DNA of 64,000 nucleotides from an uncultured Algibacter sp. (GTDB lineage Bacteria; Bacteroidota; Bacteroidia; Flavobacteriales; Flavobacteriaceae): NCBI GenBank assembly GCA_947502405.1, contig CANMZT010000004.1, positions 266,006 to 330,005 of the forward strand, read 5' to 3'. Shown piece by piece: positions 8,606 to 16,819 of this stretch (position 1 is its first letter; each line of letters starts with the position of its first letter). The notes under the pieces were generated by a model. It saw only the letters and a program-made list of their open reading frames with translations, ran no database searches and was not told where the DNA came from. The position numbers and the translations under genes were made by a program.

Positions 8606-9673
8606 TTATTCCCTATGCCTTTGGTTTCGATTTGGTCGAGGCAAATTCTTTAGTTCAGACTCAACTAAAAACTCATCATTATTTTTATCAAGCTCAGAAA
8701 ACCTAAAAGCTAAAGGTCCTTTAGCTTCAACTTTAGAAATTTTCCCGTCATTATTGGAATCCATACGCTCAAATAGTTGGGTTAAATTTGGTCTACCTCG
8801 TCGTTCATTTATTGCTGCTTCTCCCATTAAACACCTACTTACATACGGAAACTCATTAGTTACCAAATACATGTATTTATTATTAATGGTGATTCCATTA
8901 CATTCATCTAAATCACCCAAACCTTCAATATATTCAAAATCTGAAGTATATGTACCATCATGATGCCCTCCAACAGATATGTCTCGAGTATTTCGTCTGG
9001 TTTCATAAGTACAATCCTCTCCTTCACGATTACCATCGATTAATTTGTAACTTGGTTTATATCTTCCACTTTTTGAATAATACATCGGGAATCCATCATG
9101 CGCAAAACCTACATGCACTAAATCATCACCTGAATCAAATTTTTCAATAACGGAAGTTGGGCTTCCATGATAATGATAAGCCCCTGTTGGTTGTACATGA
9201 GCATTATTAAAGTCTAAGCCTAAATTTACTAGCTCCTGAAAAGCTTCTACACGATAGTTTTCACCCGTATCACATGCTACAACCTCTGCTGTTCCGGGTT
9301 CAAACTTAACACCGTTTAAAGCGACTCCCGGTTCTCGAACCCATTGAGGATTCCCGGTATATTTTGGATTTACAGGAAAATTGTACGTTCGTTTTTGAGC
9401 AGAAATTGTATTCGGATTTCCGGGACCAGGAAACTGTCCTGTTTTATGATTTGGTAAAGCATTAGTTACCATTATTCTTGTATTATCTTTTATTTTGACT
9501 GATGTATTTGTTCCATAATTTTCATCATTTAGAATATAATCCGCAAAATAACCCGTGTGGTGATTTGAATTAATCTCATTATGATTATGATTATGATGAC
9601 TATGGTGAGCCAAATTTTTATTGCTATTGCAACTAATAGCAAGCAAACAGATAACTATATATGTATATTTCAT
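8606..9673 (-). CDS. YHYH domain lipoprotein with His-rich leader and C-terminal EF-hand pair
   Basis: A 355-residue protein with a lipoprotein signal (MKYTYIVICLLAISCNSNK), a His-rich stretch at about residues 22-40 (HHSHHNHNHN), a YHYH domain (GAYHYHGSP, DGFPMYYS) and two EF-hand loops near the C-terminus (DSNNDGKISKVE and DKNNDEFLVESE). Three potential metal-binding parts in one surface lipoprotein suggest metal handling or metal-dependent folding; this is inference. It is larger than the neighbouring YHYH protein and the two differ too much to be recent duplicates. It is preceded by its own sigma-type promoter at 9702-9725. Confidence 0.85.
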   Translation of the reverse strand: MKYTYIVICLLAISCNSNKNLAHHSHHNHNHNEINSNHHTGYFADYILNDENYGTNTSVKIKDNTRIMVTNALPNHKTGQFPGPGNPNTISAQKRTYNFPVNPKYTGNPQWVREPGVALNGVKFEPGTAEVVACDTGENYRVEAFQELVNLGLDFNNAHVQPTGAYHYHGSPTSVIEKFDSGDDLVHVGFAHDGFPMYYSKSGRYKPSYKLIDGNREGEDCTYETRRNTRDISVGGHHDGTYTSDFEYIEGLGDLDECNGITINNKYMYLVTNEFPYVSRCLMGEAAINERRGRPNLTQLFERMDSNNDGKISKVEAKGPLAFRFSELDKNNDEFLVESELKNLPRPNRNQRHRE

Positions 9674-9701
9674 TATTAAAATTTTTAGCTATATATATTA
9701 A

Positions 9702-9725
9702 GATGCATTATTAGAGAAAAACTTG
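9702..9725 (-). promoter_or_regulatory. ECF promoter for the EF-hand YHYH gene (CAAGTTTT-N11-GCATC)
   Basis: The minus strand reads CACAAGTTTT, 11 bases, GCATCTTAA. The -10-like element ends about 28 bp before the start codon. It lies between the CotH terminator and the gene, so this gene is transcribed on its own. Confidence 0.8.
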
Positions 9726-9740
9726 TGTTTTTAAACAAAA

Positions 9741-9764
9741 AAGCTTCGTTTGTACACGAAGCTT
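9741..9764 (-). terminator. Terminator after the CotH gene
   Basis: AAGCTTCGT and ACGAAGCTT make a 9-bp stem with a 6-base loop; on the minus strand it is followed by TTTTTTG. It separates CotH transcription from the downstream YHYH gene. Confidence 0.8.
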
Positions 9765-9790
9765 AAAAAACAACTCATTCAAATCTTTAC

Positions 9791-11248
9791 TTATTGATTC
9801 AAATATGTGTTCACTGCAGAATTACGAGAAACCACATGATTCTTTAACTGATTTATAGCTGTTTGAAAATCAGCACTAGAATTCAAAAATGTGTAACCAT
9901 CTATTTCTGATGTGGCATACTGCTCAATTAAAGCGGCATATGAATCATAAAGTGTTTGTATACTAATAGCATTAAAAGGACCATCAATCACTTCTTGTAA
10001 ATATGCATCATACTTTGCCTTATAAACCTCATCTTGATATAAATATCCAATCAATGGCCATTGAGACGATGAAATATTTGAAAAATCCAAATTGGCAGAA
10101 CCCTGTCTTTTTCCTTCTTGAAGCGCCTCATTATTGTCCCATGGAATCCATGTTAGTTTGTTAGATTCAGGATTATTGTATAAATAATAATTATGTGTCA
10201 TACGTCCATAAGTATCCCAGTTTTGAATAACCGTATTAACCGCTAAATATTTTAAAAATACATCGGTATCAAAAACAGCTTCCAAGTTAGTTCTCCAGGT
10301 AGCCGCATCAGTTGTCCTGATATCATCATGTATTGCAGCTAATAATGCCTTTACATCCGAGAAGTCTGCTTCATCCTCATTGGTTTTCTTCACATATTCA
10401 TCTTCGTTATAAGTTCCAGTGGCAAAACTCGCTGCATCACCATCTGGTTTGTATAAATTCCCATCATCATTTATAAATTGTGTATCTAAAACACTACCAT
10501 CTACCTCTTCAACTAATGTATAAAGCCCAAAGTACTTAGGACCTTCTCCATAATCCACGTAAAGTGTGTAAAATGCTGTATGAGAACCCACTAATCCAGA
10601 ATTCCTAAACACATCACCAGCTACTTTTTCACGTAACATAGATCTATCGTCAAAGTTATTTTTTAGGCTAAACTTCTTAAAACCATAAAAGCGTTGGTTG
10701 TCTATCTGCGGATAATCATCTTCAAACTCATCAAAATCCAATTTAAATGATAATTTCAAAATACCGTTTCTCCAACTAGATTGCAAACTAGAGTTTCCTT
10801 TAAAACGAACTCCAACTCGATACCATTGTTTACCTCCGTAAAACACTTCAGCAGGAACAAATATTGGATCTTCATCAATTTCGGTTAAACCTCCACCTCC
10901 TGGTCTTCCACCACCAGAACCAAAAGTTCCGTAATTATCTGTCATATCGTCTAACATGCTTTTCCAACGCGCTTCTGTAATTACTATATCTAGCCTTTTA
11001 ACCGTATTATCTTCAAATACTTCATCAAAATTAGGATCTACATCTTTAGTGTGTGTTTCTGTAGTCCAATCTGTAGCTTCAAAGTCTTTATCGTCAATTT
11101 CAACTTCTTCCTCTTCTTCCTCCTCCTCTACCTCAACAATAATTTCTTCTGTTGTAGCATCTTCTTTACTACATGCTATAAGCGCTACTAAACAAAATAC
11201 TAGTAACGATGTTTTTACCATTACTTTAAATAAATTAACCATCTTCAT
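9791..11248 (-). CDS. CotH kinase-like lipoprotein
   Basis: A 485-residue protein with a lipoprotein signal (Cys in CLVALIACSKED), a strongly acidic Glu/Asp linker at about 32-55 and a CotH domain. Recognisable elements are VGVRFKGNSSLQSSWR, FKKFSLKNNFDDRSMLREK, YFGLYTLVEEVD and the WIPWDNNEA active-site-like segment. CotH of Bacillus is an atypical kinase that phosphorylates spore coat proteins, but Bacteroidota make no spores, so substrates here must be extracytoplasmic proteins or glycans. It has its own sigma-type promoter and terminator. Neighbouring YHYH lipoproteins are possible targets (inference). Confidence 0.88.
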   Translation of the reverse strand: MKMVNLFKVMVKTSLLVFCLVALIACSKEDATTEEIIVEVEEEEEEEEVEIDDKDFEATDWTTETHTKDVDPNFDEVFEDNTVKRLDIVITEARWKSMLDDMTDNYGTFGSGGGRPGGGGLTEIDEDPIFVPAEVFYGGKQWYRVGVRFKGNSSLQSSWRNGILKLSFKLDFDEFEDDYPQIDNQRFYGFKKFSLKNNFDDRSMLREKVAGDVFRNSGLVGSHTAFYTLYVDYGEGPKYFGLYTLVEEVDGSVLDTQFINDDGNLYKPDGDAASFATGTYNEDEYVKKTNEDEADFSDVKALLAAIHDDIRTTDAATWRTNLEAVFDTDVFLKYLAVNTVIQNWDTYGRMTHNYYLYNNPESNKLTWIPWDNNEALQEGKRQGSANLDFSNISSSQWPLIGYLYQDEVYKAKYDAYLQEVIDGPFNAISIQTLYDSYAALIEQYATSEIDGYTFLNSSADFQTAINQLKNHVVSRNSAVNTYLNQ

Positions 11249-11278
11249 ATCATTAGTTTTTATTGTTATGAATGTTTA

Positions 11279-11302
11279 GATGCATGTATTTTTTTAAACT
11301 TG
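11279..11302 (-). promoter_or_regulatory. ECF promoter for the CotH gene (CAAGTTTA-N11-GCATC)
   Basis: The minus strand reads CACAAGTTTA, 11 bases, GCATCTAAAC. The -10-like element ends about 30 bp before the CotH start. Confidence 0.8.
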
Positions 11303-11334
11303 TGATGCGCCATGTTAAAAAATTCACAAAAAAA

Positions 11335-11359
11335 AGACCCTCAATATTTTTGAAGGTCT
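11335..11359 (-). terminator. Terminator after the Spy/CpxP-like gene
   Basis: AGACCCTCAA and TTGAAGGTCT pair with one mismatch around a short T-rich loop; on the minus strand a run of eight T follows. It ends the anti-sigma/Spy-like transcript just upstream of the CotH promoter. Confidence 0.75.
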
Positions 11360-11371
11360 AAATACTATTAA

Positions 11372-11908
11372 TTAAGGTTGCTCTCGTGGTGGGCCATCCC
11401 TAAGCGGTCTATCTGGTGGTGAACGATCTGCATTTGGTCTATCCCCACGAGGACCTCTTTGATTTCCTGGACCCTTGTGTAGTGCATCATTTATAATTTT
11501 ACCAAAAATTTCTTTTTGTTCGGCATTACATAATTCCTGAACGCTCTTAAAATGTCTATAAACTTCTAAATCCTTCAATTTCTCTTTTTCTCCAATCAAT
11601 GAAGCAATAGAATCAATATTAGCATTCTCAAAAGAATCATTAGATAACCCTTTAAACAACTCATCTTTTAAGGATCGAATATCATCCGAAATACCTCGCA
11701 TCGTCCTACGGTGCTCTCTAGTTATTGCTCTAAATTGTTCTTTTTGATTATCATCAAAACCAAGCGCTTTAACCAAAAAAACTCCAGGAGGTTTTCTCTC
11801 TTTCAGTTCTTGTTTGTTTTCGCCGCTTCCTAAATAATTATAGAGAAAAAAAGCATTCACCATAATCAAAAAAAGAAGCAAAATGTATAAGGGTAAATTT
11901 TTACGCAT
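11372..11908 (-). CDS. Membrane-anchored Spy/CpxP-like protein
   Basis: A 178-residue protein with one N-terminal transmembrane helix (about residues 6-26), a helical periplasmic body with the Spy/CpxP/ZraP-like pattern (LGFDDNQKEQFRAITREHRR, then LCNAEQKEIFGKII) and a Pro/Arg/Asp-rich disordered tail. Family members chaperone periplasmic proteins or sense metals and envelope stress through two-component or sigma pathways. It is separated from the anti-sigma-like gene by two bases. Like the 3433 gene it is the third member of a sigma/membrane protein/Spy-like triad, but the two Spy-like proteins differ in anchoring and sequence. Confidence 0.75.
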   Translation of the reverse strand: MRKNLPLYILLLFLIMVNAFFLYNYLGSGENKQELKERKPPGVFLVKALGFDDNQKEQFRAITREHRRTMRGISDDIRSLKDELFKGLSNDSFENANIDSIASLIGEKEKLKDLEVYRHFKSVQELCNAEQKEIFGKIINDALHKGPGNQRGPRGDRPNADRSPPDRPLRDGPPREQP

Positions 11909-11910
11909 AA

Positions 11911-12231
11911 TTAATTATTTAAAATAGAAGTATCATCATCACTAACAGATAAACCATAAGACTCTGCAAACTCACTAATATTGGCTTCATAAGCAGATGT
12001 CTCTTCAAGTTTAGTAAATGCAATAACATTTAAAACCACAACACACAGCAAAGTTGCTAGTTGTAGTTTTGGCGTAAACCAAGACCATACAGTTTGCACC
12101 TCCTCTTTTTCAGTAAATAAAACATTCATAGTTTTATCCTTAAAAAAAGGCGATACGTTAACCTTTTCTATACTTTCTAAAACATTTAAAGTTTCGTCAA
12201 TTTTGTTTTGTATGTTTCTATCTCTGTCCAT
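11911..12231 (-). CDS. Small single-pass membrane protein, putative anti-sigma factor
   Basis: A 106-residue protein with a soluble N-terminus of about 50 residues, one transmembrane helix at about 53-72 (LQLATLLCVVVLNVIAFTKL) and a short acidic tail. It follows the ECF sigma gene and precedes the Spy-like gene, so a membrane-bound anti-sigma role is likely from context and topology; no known anti-sigma domain is evident. Its promoter overlaps the sigma gene's stop, with the -10-like element ending about 9 bases before the ATG, which predicts a nearly leaderless mRNA. Confidence 0.65.
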   Translation of the reverse strand: MDRDRNIQNKIDETLNVLESIEKVNVSPFFKDKTMNVLFTEKEEVQTVWSWFTPKLQLATLLCVVVLNVIAFTKLEETSAYEANISEFAESYGLSVSDDDTSILNN

Positions 12232-12243
12232 ATCAAATATTTA

Positions 12244-12267
12244 GATGCAACAAATTTTAAAAACTTG
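12244..12267 (-). promoter_or_regulatory. ECF promoter for the anti-sigma/Spy-like genes (CAAGTTTT-N11-GCATC)
   Basis: The minus strand reads GCGCAAGTTTT, 11 bases, GCATCTAAA. It abuts the end of the sigma gene (stop at 12270-12272) and lies only 12 bp before the next start, so sigma and anti-sigma can be made in different amounts. Confidence 0.8.
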
Positions 12268-12269
12268 CG

Positions 12270-12848
12270 CTAATAATTGTTTTTATAAAAATTCTCTAAA
12301 AGCTTCTGTAAATTCTTTTTTGCACGAAACATTAAAGACTCCACAGAACTCACACTTTTCTCAGTAATATCACTAATCTCTTGGTAACTTTTTCCGTCCA
12401 CTTTATGCAAAGTAAACACCACTTTTTGCGATTCAGGCAATTGATTTATGGCATAAAACAGCGTCTCACTTTTTTCTTTATTCTCTAAAATAATCCCAGG
12501 ATGATTCATCTCTGTAAAATAACTAGTTTTATCTACTGGAATCTCATTTCCTAAAATCGATTGCATAAATCCAAACCGCTTTTTCGTATTGCGTTTCCTA
12601 ATAAATTCCAAACATTTATTGGTTGTAATTCTATAAATCCAAGTCGATAATTTAGAATTCCCCTTAAACTTCCCTATAGAGTTAAACACCTCCACAAACA
12701 CCTCTTGCGCAATATCTTCGGCATCTTCTTTATTTGGCACAAACGAAATACACGTGGCAAAAACCTTCTGCTGAAAATCATCCAGCAACTTACCATAAGC
12801 ATTAGCGCTATGGTTACGTAATTCCACTATAAATTCGTTTTCCGTCAA
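12270..12848 (-). CDS. ECF-type RNA polymerase sigma factor controlling the CotH-YHYH-SCO locus
   Basis: A 192-residue ECF factor with region 2 (EDAEDIAQEVFVEVFNSIGK, about residues 41-60, then the WIYRITTNKCLEFIR melting segment) and region 4 (LPESQKVVFTLHKVDGKSYQEI, about 135-156). The start is TTG at 12848. It is the first of a series of minus-strand units that all carry CAAGTTTT-N11-GCATC, including one 28 bp before this gene, so positive autoregulation is likely. It has 10 residues more than the sigma factor at 2320, and their region 4 helices differ, as expected for different promoters. Confidence 0.92.
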   Translation of the reverse strand: MTENEFIVELRNHSANAYGKLLDDFQQKVFATCISFVPNKEDAEDIAQEVFVEVFNSIGKFKGNSKLSTWIYRITTNKCLEFIRKRNTKKRFGFMQSILGNEIPVDKTSYFTEMNHPGIILENKEKSETLFYAINQLPESQKVVFTLHKVDGKSYQEISDITEKSVSSVESLMFRAKKNLQKLLENFYKNNY

Positions 12849-12876
12849 ATACCTAAATTAAACCTCTATAGGTTTA

Positions 12877-12900
12877 GATGCTTAAAAAAATTAAAACTTG
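12877..12900 (-). promoter_or_regulatory. ECF promoter for the sigma gene itself (CAAGTTTT-N11-GCATC)
   Basis: The minus strand reads GCGCAAGTTTT, 11 bases, GCATCTAAACC. It is the same motif and spacing as the four other promoters of the locus and implies autoregulation. Confidence 0.8.
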
Positions 12901-12922
12901 CGCTTTTTGCAAAATTTTTATT

Positions 12923-13020
12923 TGGGCGTTCCCCTAAAGGGTCAGGCTTTCCGTTCCAAGTCCTCGCACCTCCTTTGTCGGGCTGTGGGCTATCCACTAC
13001 AATCCTTAACGCTGGCAAGT
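12923..13020 (+). repeat. Structured dispersed repeat, copy 1
   Basis: Starts TGGGCGTT and ends CCTTAACGC, with GGGTCAGGCTTTCCG and AAGTCCTCGCACCTCC inside. It is the only copy oriented to the plus strand; the other four lie at 16986, 22950, 50269 and 55633. The ends GCGTT/TAACGC can pair. It fills most of the 448-bp gap between the divergent sigma and methyltransferase genes. Confidence 0.8.
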
Positions 13021-13210
13021 CCGCTAAAGCAGTTTTTCAACCCAAGCAAAGATCCATTCCGCAAGACTAAGCAATTTACAGAAATAAATCATAAGCACTT
13101 AAATTACCCACCCACTTAATCCCCTCCAAACAGGGAAAACTTAAATGAGATATATTTTAGAAGTTAAAATAGAAACAAGAATCAAATCCAAAATTAAACA
13201 ATTTTAACCG

Positions 13211-13218
13211 TACCTTTG
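13211..13218 (+). promoter_or_regulatory. Main-sigma -7 box TACCTTTG for the methyltransferase
   Basis: TACCTTTG matches the flavobacterial TAnnTTTG box; the start codon is 79 bp downstream. Confidence 0.65.
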
Positions 13219-13296
13219 CCGTCAAATTTTTAACCAGTTCAATTTCGGTTAGCGTGCGTACTGCAAACTGCCACTGAACACTGAGTACTAACAAAA

Positions 13297-14511
13297 ATGC
13301 GCTTACACAGAAACCTTTGCTTCGCCGTTATAGACGGGTTAACTCAAATCTTTAACGAAGACAAATACGCCGATAAAGTTATCCAACAACTCCTAAAGCG
13401 AGACAAACGTTGGGGTTCTCGTGATAGAGGCTTTGTAGCCGAAACCACATACGACATCGTACGTTGGAAACGTCTATACGCAGAAATAGCAGAAGTAAAA
13501 GAACCTTTTGATCGTGATAATCTATGGCGCATGTTTGCCGTTTGGGCAACCCTAAAAGGGATCAAGTTACCAGACTGGAAATATTTTGAAAACACACCAG
13601 TACGTAAAATCAAAGGTCGTTTTGATGAGCTCTCGAAAATTAGAAAATTAAGAGAATCCATTCCAGATTGGATGGACGAAATAGGTTTAGCCGAATTAGG
13701 AGAAACCAAGTGGACCAAAGAAATAGCAATGCAAAACCAACAAGCAGAAGTTATTTTAAGAACCAACACTCTTAAAACCACCAAAGAAAATTTACAAAAC
13801 ATTTTAGCTGATGCAGGTATAGAAACCGAATTCATAAAAGGCTATGACGTTGCATTAAAATTAGTTGAGCGTGCTAATGTATTTGTAACCGATGCTTTTA
13901 AAAAAGGGTATTTTGAGGTGCAAGATGCCTCCTCACAATTAGTGGCCGATTTTCTAGATGTAGCACCTGGCATGAAAGTGGTAGATACCTGTGCAGGCGC
14001 AGGCGGAAAAACATTACACATAGCTTCCTTAATGGAAAACAAAGGGCAAATTGTGGCTATGGACATTTACGAAAGCAAGCTAAAAAAGTTAAAAATAAGA
14101 GCTCGCAGAAACGGTGTACACAACGTAGATTTAAAAGTAATAGATTCTACAAAACCAATAAAAAAATTATATAATAAAGCAGACCGTGTGTTAATAGACG
14201 CTCCATGTTCGGGGTTAGGGGTACTACGTAGAAATCCAGACGCTAAATGGAAACTTGAACCTGAGTTTATAGATAGAATTAGAGTTACCCAACAAGAGGT
14301 TTTGCAACAATATTCTAGAATGGTAAAAGAAGGCGGTAAATTAGTTTACGCCACTTGTTCTGTATTACCATCAGAAAATCAAGATCAAGTAAAAGCCTTT
14401 TTAAAATCTGAAGTTGGTGCAAATTTTGAGTTGATAAAAGACAAAAAAATTCTAGCCCACGAAAATGGTTATGATGGGTTTTATATGGCGTTATTGGAAA
14501 GAAATTTATAG
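13297..14511 (+). CDS. RsmB/NOP family rRNA cytosine-C5 methyltransferase
   Basis: A 404-residue SAM-dependent RNA methyltransferase. An N-terminal NusB/RsmB-like helical region (about 1-150) precedes the Rossmann catalytic domain with motif I VVDTCAGAGGKT (about 230), motif IV DAPCSGLG (about 300) and motif VI YATCSV (about 350). The two Cys in DAPCSG and YATCSV are the proton-abstraction and nucleophile residues of this family. It probably methylates 16S rRNA, but Bacteroidota have several paralogues, so I give no symbol. It has its own TAnnTTTG promoter downstream of repeat copy 1. Confidence 0.88.
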   Translation: MRLHRNLCFAVIDGLTQIFNEDKYADKVIQQLLKRDKRWGSRDRGFVAETTYDIVRWKRLYAEIAEVKEPFDRDNLWRMFAVWATLKGIKLPDWKYFENTPVRKIKGRFDELSKIRKLRESIPDWMDEIGLAELGETKWTKEIAMQNQQAEVILRTNTLKTTKENLQNILADAGIETEFIKGYDVALKLVERANVFVTDAFKKGYFEVQDASSQLVADFLDVAPGMKVVDTCAGAGGKTLHIASLMENKGQIVAMDIYESKLKKLKIRARRNGVHNVDLKVIDSTKPIKKLYNKADRVLIDAPCSGLGVLRRNPDAKWKLEPEFIDRIRVTQQEVLQQYSRMVKEGGKLVYATCSVLPSENQDQVKAFLKSEVGANFELIKDKKILAHENGYDGFYMALLERNL

Positions 14512-14677
14512 TTTATACTTTTAAATTAAGTTTTAAAAACCACTGTGTATAATTCTTTAAAGCTTGCTGTATCAGGCTTTTTTTGTATTTTCTTTCCTCC
14601 TAATTTGGCTGAATAGTTACATTTTTTTAACTATATTTATAACTTTACTTACAAAACACCTTTTTTATTTTATAACT

Positions 14678-16819
14678 ATGAAAAAGTCTCTACTTTTATT
14701 TTTTGGTTTAGTTATTTCTCCTTTCCTTTTTGGTCAAACAACTACAAGTAATTCTTCTAACCTTGGTCAATCAGGGCCTGATTTAGAAACTATATTTGCC
14801 TCTTTCGAAAGTTCGCAAGAATTTGTAGAAGAGATGTATGCCTTGGTAGTATCTTATGAACTACAATCGTATACTTGGCAAGAATATCTTTTGGGTGATG
14901 ATGGCTTTATAGATACTGCTTGGAAAGTAAGTAGAGATATTGATGCAGGAAATTTAGATTTAGTTATAGTAGATAACTTTACCTACTTTAATAATCTTCG
15001 TAATTCTGAATTTGGATCAGCATCAGCAAATCTAGAAAACCCTAACAGTCTTTTTGGACAAAGACCTGGTTTATGGGATGGTAGTATACATGGTATTAAT
15101 AAAGCCAATACTGTAATACAAAATATAGACCTATTGGTAAATGCTACGCAAGCAGAAAAAGACGTTATTCTTGGGCAAGCGTATTTTTTTAGAGCATTTT
15201 TTCATAATGAAATAATGAAGTTTTGGGGACGCTTTCCTTATATTATGGAAGTTTTTGATGCTGATGACATAGAAATATCTACACCACGTCCAGAAACATA
15301 CAAGGAAGTTGCTTTGCTGGCTAATGAAGACTATAGGAAAGCTGCAGAATTACTACCTAAAGATTGGGATGAAGAAGCTTATGGACAGGCTACAATCGGA
15401 GAGAATAAAAATAAACTTACTAAAGGAATAGCGTATGCTTTTCAAGGTAAAAACCTACTTCTAGCTGCAAGCCCATTAATGTTTTATAATAATAGTTCTG
15501 GTATTAATACCTATAACTACGATATTGAATTATGCAATATGGCTGTTGATGCTTTTGCAGAAATTCTTAAATTAAAAGATGAAGGTTATTATTCTTTAAC
15601 TTCTTGGGAAAATTACGATGAAGTTTTCTGGAAGACGCCTTTTATAAACACTTTGCCAGGTAGTACCGAATTCATCTTTTCAGCAATTTCAAGTAATAAG
15701 TTGCAAGTCCAAAGATTTATGACATCTGGTGTACCTAGAGCCATTCATACTGCCTCTTCTGGGAATGAAGTTGTTAGTCCTACACATAATTATATTCATT
15801 CCAATTTTGGAATGGCTAATGGGCTTTCTATAGAAGATGATCTTTCTGGTAATTTTGGCACACCAACTTATAATCCTAATAAGCCTTTCGAGAATCGTGA
15901 CCCACGTTTTTATAAATGGCATATTATTGATGGACAAGTTATAGATTCTGAAGCTGGCGATCCGCATAAAACAGCACAACTTTGGTATGTATCTTCAGAT
16001 AACAAAGGTGTTCATCGTAGTAATGGTAATGAAAATGTAAAAATATTAAATACAACAGGATATATACGTACTAAATTCTACCCTAAAATTGATGGTAGAT
16101 ACCATAGCAGATGGAATAATATTATAGGCCAATATTATGGTATGCGAATGCATATGAGACTTACAGATGTTTACCTAATGTATGCAGAAGCATTACATGC
16201 ATCTAATGGAGCAACAACAGCTCCAGCTTCTTATAACTTAACAGCAGAAACCGCTATTAATTTATTTCGTGCTAGAGCGGGTATTCCTAATGTAAACCCC
16301 AATATAGTTTCAGATAACAACAAGTTTATGGATGAATTAAGAAGAGAAAGAGCTGTAGAAATGTCATATGAAGGACACAGATGGGTAGATATTCGTCGTT
16401 GGGGTATTGCTCATGAAGATAAGTATAGAATAAAAACAGAATTAAATTTTGACGAGAATTGGACATTCTTTAACGAATCTGTATTAGTAGAAAGGGTATG
16501 CGAATATCCAAAACATTATTGGTTACCTTTTCGCCCATTTCGAATAAAATATCCTGAAGGTTTTCCTCAAAACCCAGGTTGGGAAAATATTGTTTTGTCT
16601 GTAAAAGATGTTACTAATAAAAAGGATAATCTGTTGGTATATCCCAACCCTTCTTCTGGTTTATTTAAAATTTCTGAGAATATTAAATATTCAATTTATG
16701 ATATTACAGGTAGATTAATTCTTTCTGGAAAAGGAAAAACAATTGATTTATCTACCCAAGAAGAAGGAGTATACTTTCTTCGTTATAATGGAAATACAAA
16801 GTCTATTATTAAATACTAA
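14678..16819 (+). CDS. RagB/SusD family protein with a T9SS C-terminal sorting domain
   Basis: The SusD fold is clear from ILGQAYFFRAFFHNEIMKFW, YLMYAEALHASN, NLFRARAGIP and RRERAVEMSYEGHRWVDIRR. I start at ATG 14678 (713 residues), which gives a clean signal peptide MKKSLLLFFGLVISPFLFGQ; the track start at 14564 adds 38 hydrophobic residues of intergenic origin. Two things are unusual. There is no lipobox Cys, although SusD proteins are normally outer-membrane lipoproteins. The last 75 residues (YPNPSSGLFKI ... TKSIIKY) are a type A T9SS sorting signal. No SusC partner is nearby. It may bind glycan or peptide at the cell surface, delivered by T9SS instead of by lipidation. Confidence 0.88.
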   Translation: MKKSLLLFFGLVISPFLFGQTTTSNSSNLGQSGPDLETIFASFESSQEFVEEMYALVVSYELQSYTWQEYLLGDDGFIDTAWKVSRDIDAGNLDLVIVDNFTYFNNLRNSEFGSASANLENPNSLFGQRPGLWDGSIHGINKANTVIQNIDLLVNATQAEKDVILGQAYFFRAFFHNEIMKFWGRFPYIMEVFDADDIEISTPRPETYKEVALLANEDYRKAAELLPKDWDEEAYGQATIGENKNKLTKGIAYAFQGKNLLLAASPLMFYNNSSGINTYNYDIELCNMAVDAFAEILKLKDEGYYSLTSWENYDEVFWKTPFINTLPGSTEFIFSAISSNKLQVQRFMTSGVPRAIHTASSGNEVVSPTHNYIHSNFGMANGLSIEDDLSGNFGTPTYNPNKPFENRDPRFYKWHIIDGQVIDSEAGDPHKTAQLWYVSSDNKGVHRSNGNENVKILNTTGYIRTKFYPKIDGRYHSRWNNIIGQYYGMRMHMRLTDVYLMYAEALHASNGATTAPASYNLTAETAINLFRARAGIPNVNPNIVSDNNKFMDELRRERAVEMSYEGHRWVDIRRWGIAHEDKYRIKTELNFDENWTFFNESVLVERVCEYPKHYWLPFRPFRIKYPEGFPQNPGWENIVLSVKDVTNKKDNLLVYPNPSSGLFKISENIKYSIYDITGRLILSGKGKTIDLSTQEEGVYFLRYNGNTKSIIKY

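Noticed and set aside
8475-8963. Plus-strand ORF of 162 residues
   Set aside because: Most of it is antisense to the EF-hand YHYH gene, which has clear domains; the remainder is the promoter region.
12898-13119. Plus-strand ORF of 73 residues
   Set aside because: It spans repeat copy 1 and reads the same repeat-derived peptide. There is no homology to a protein family and no promoter of its own.
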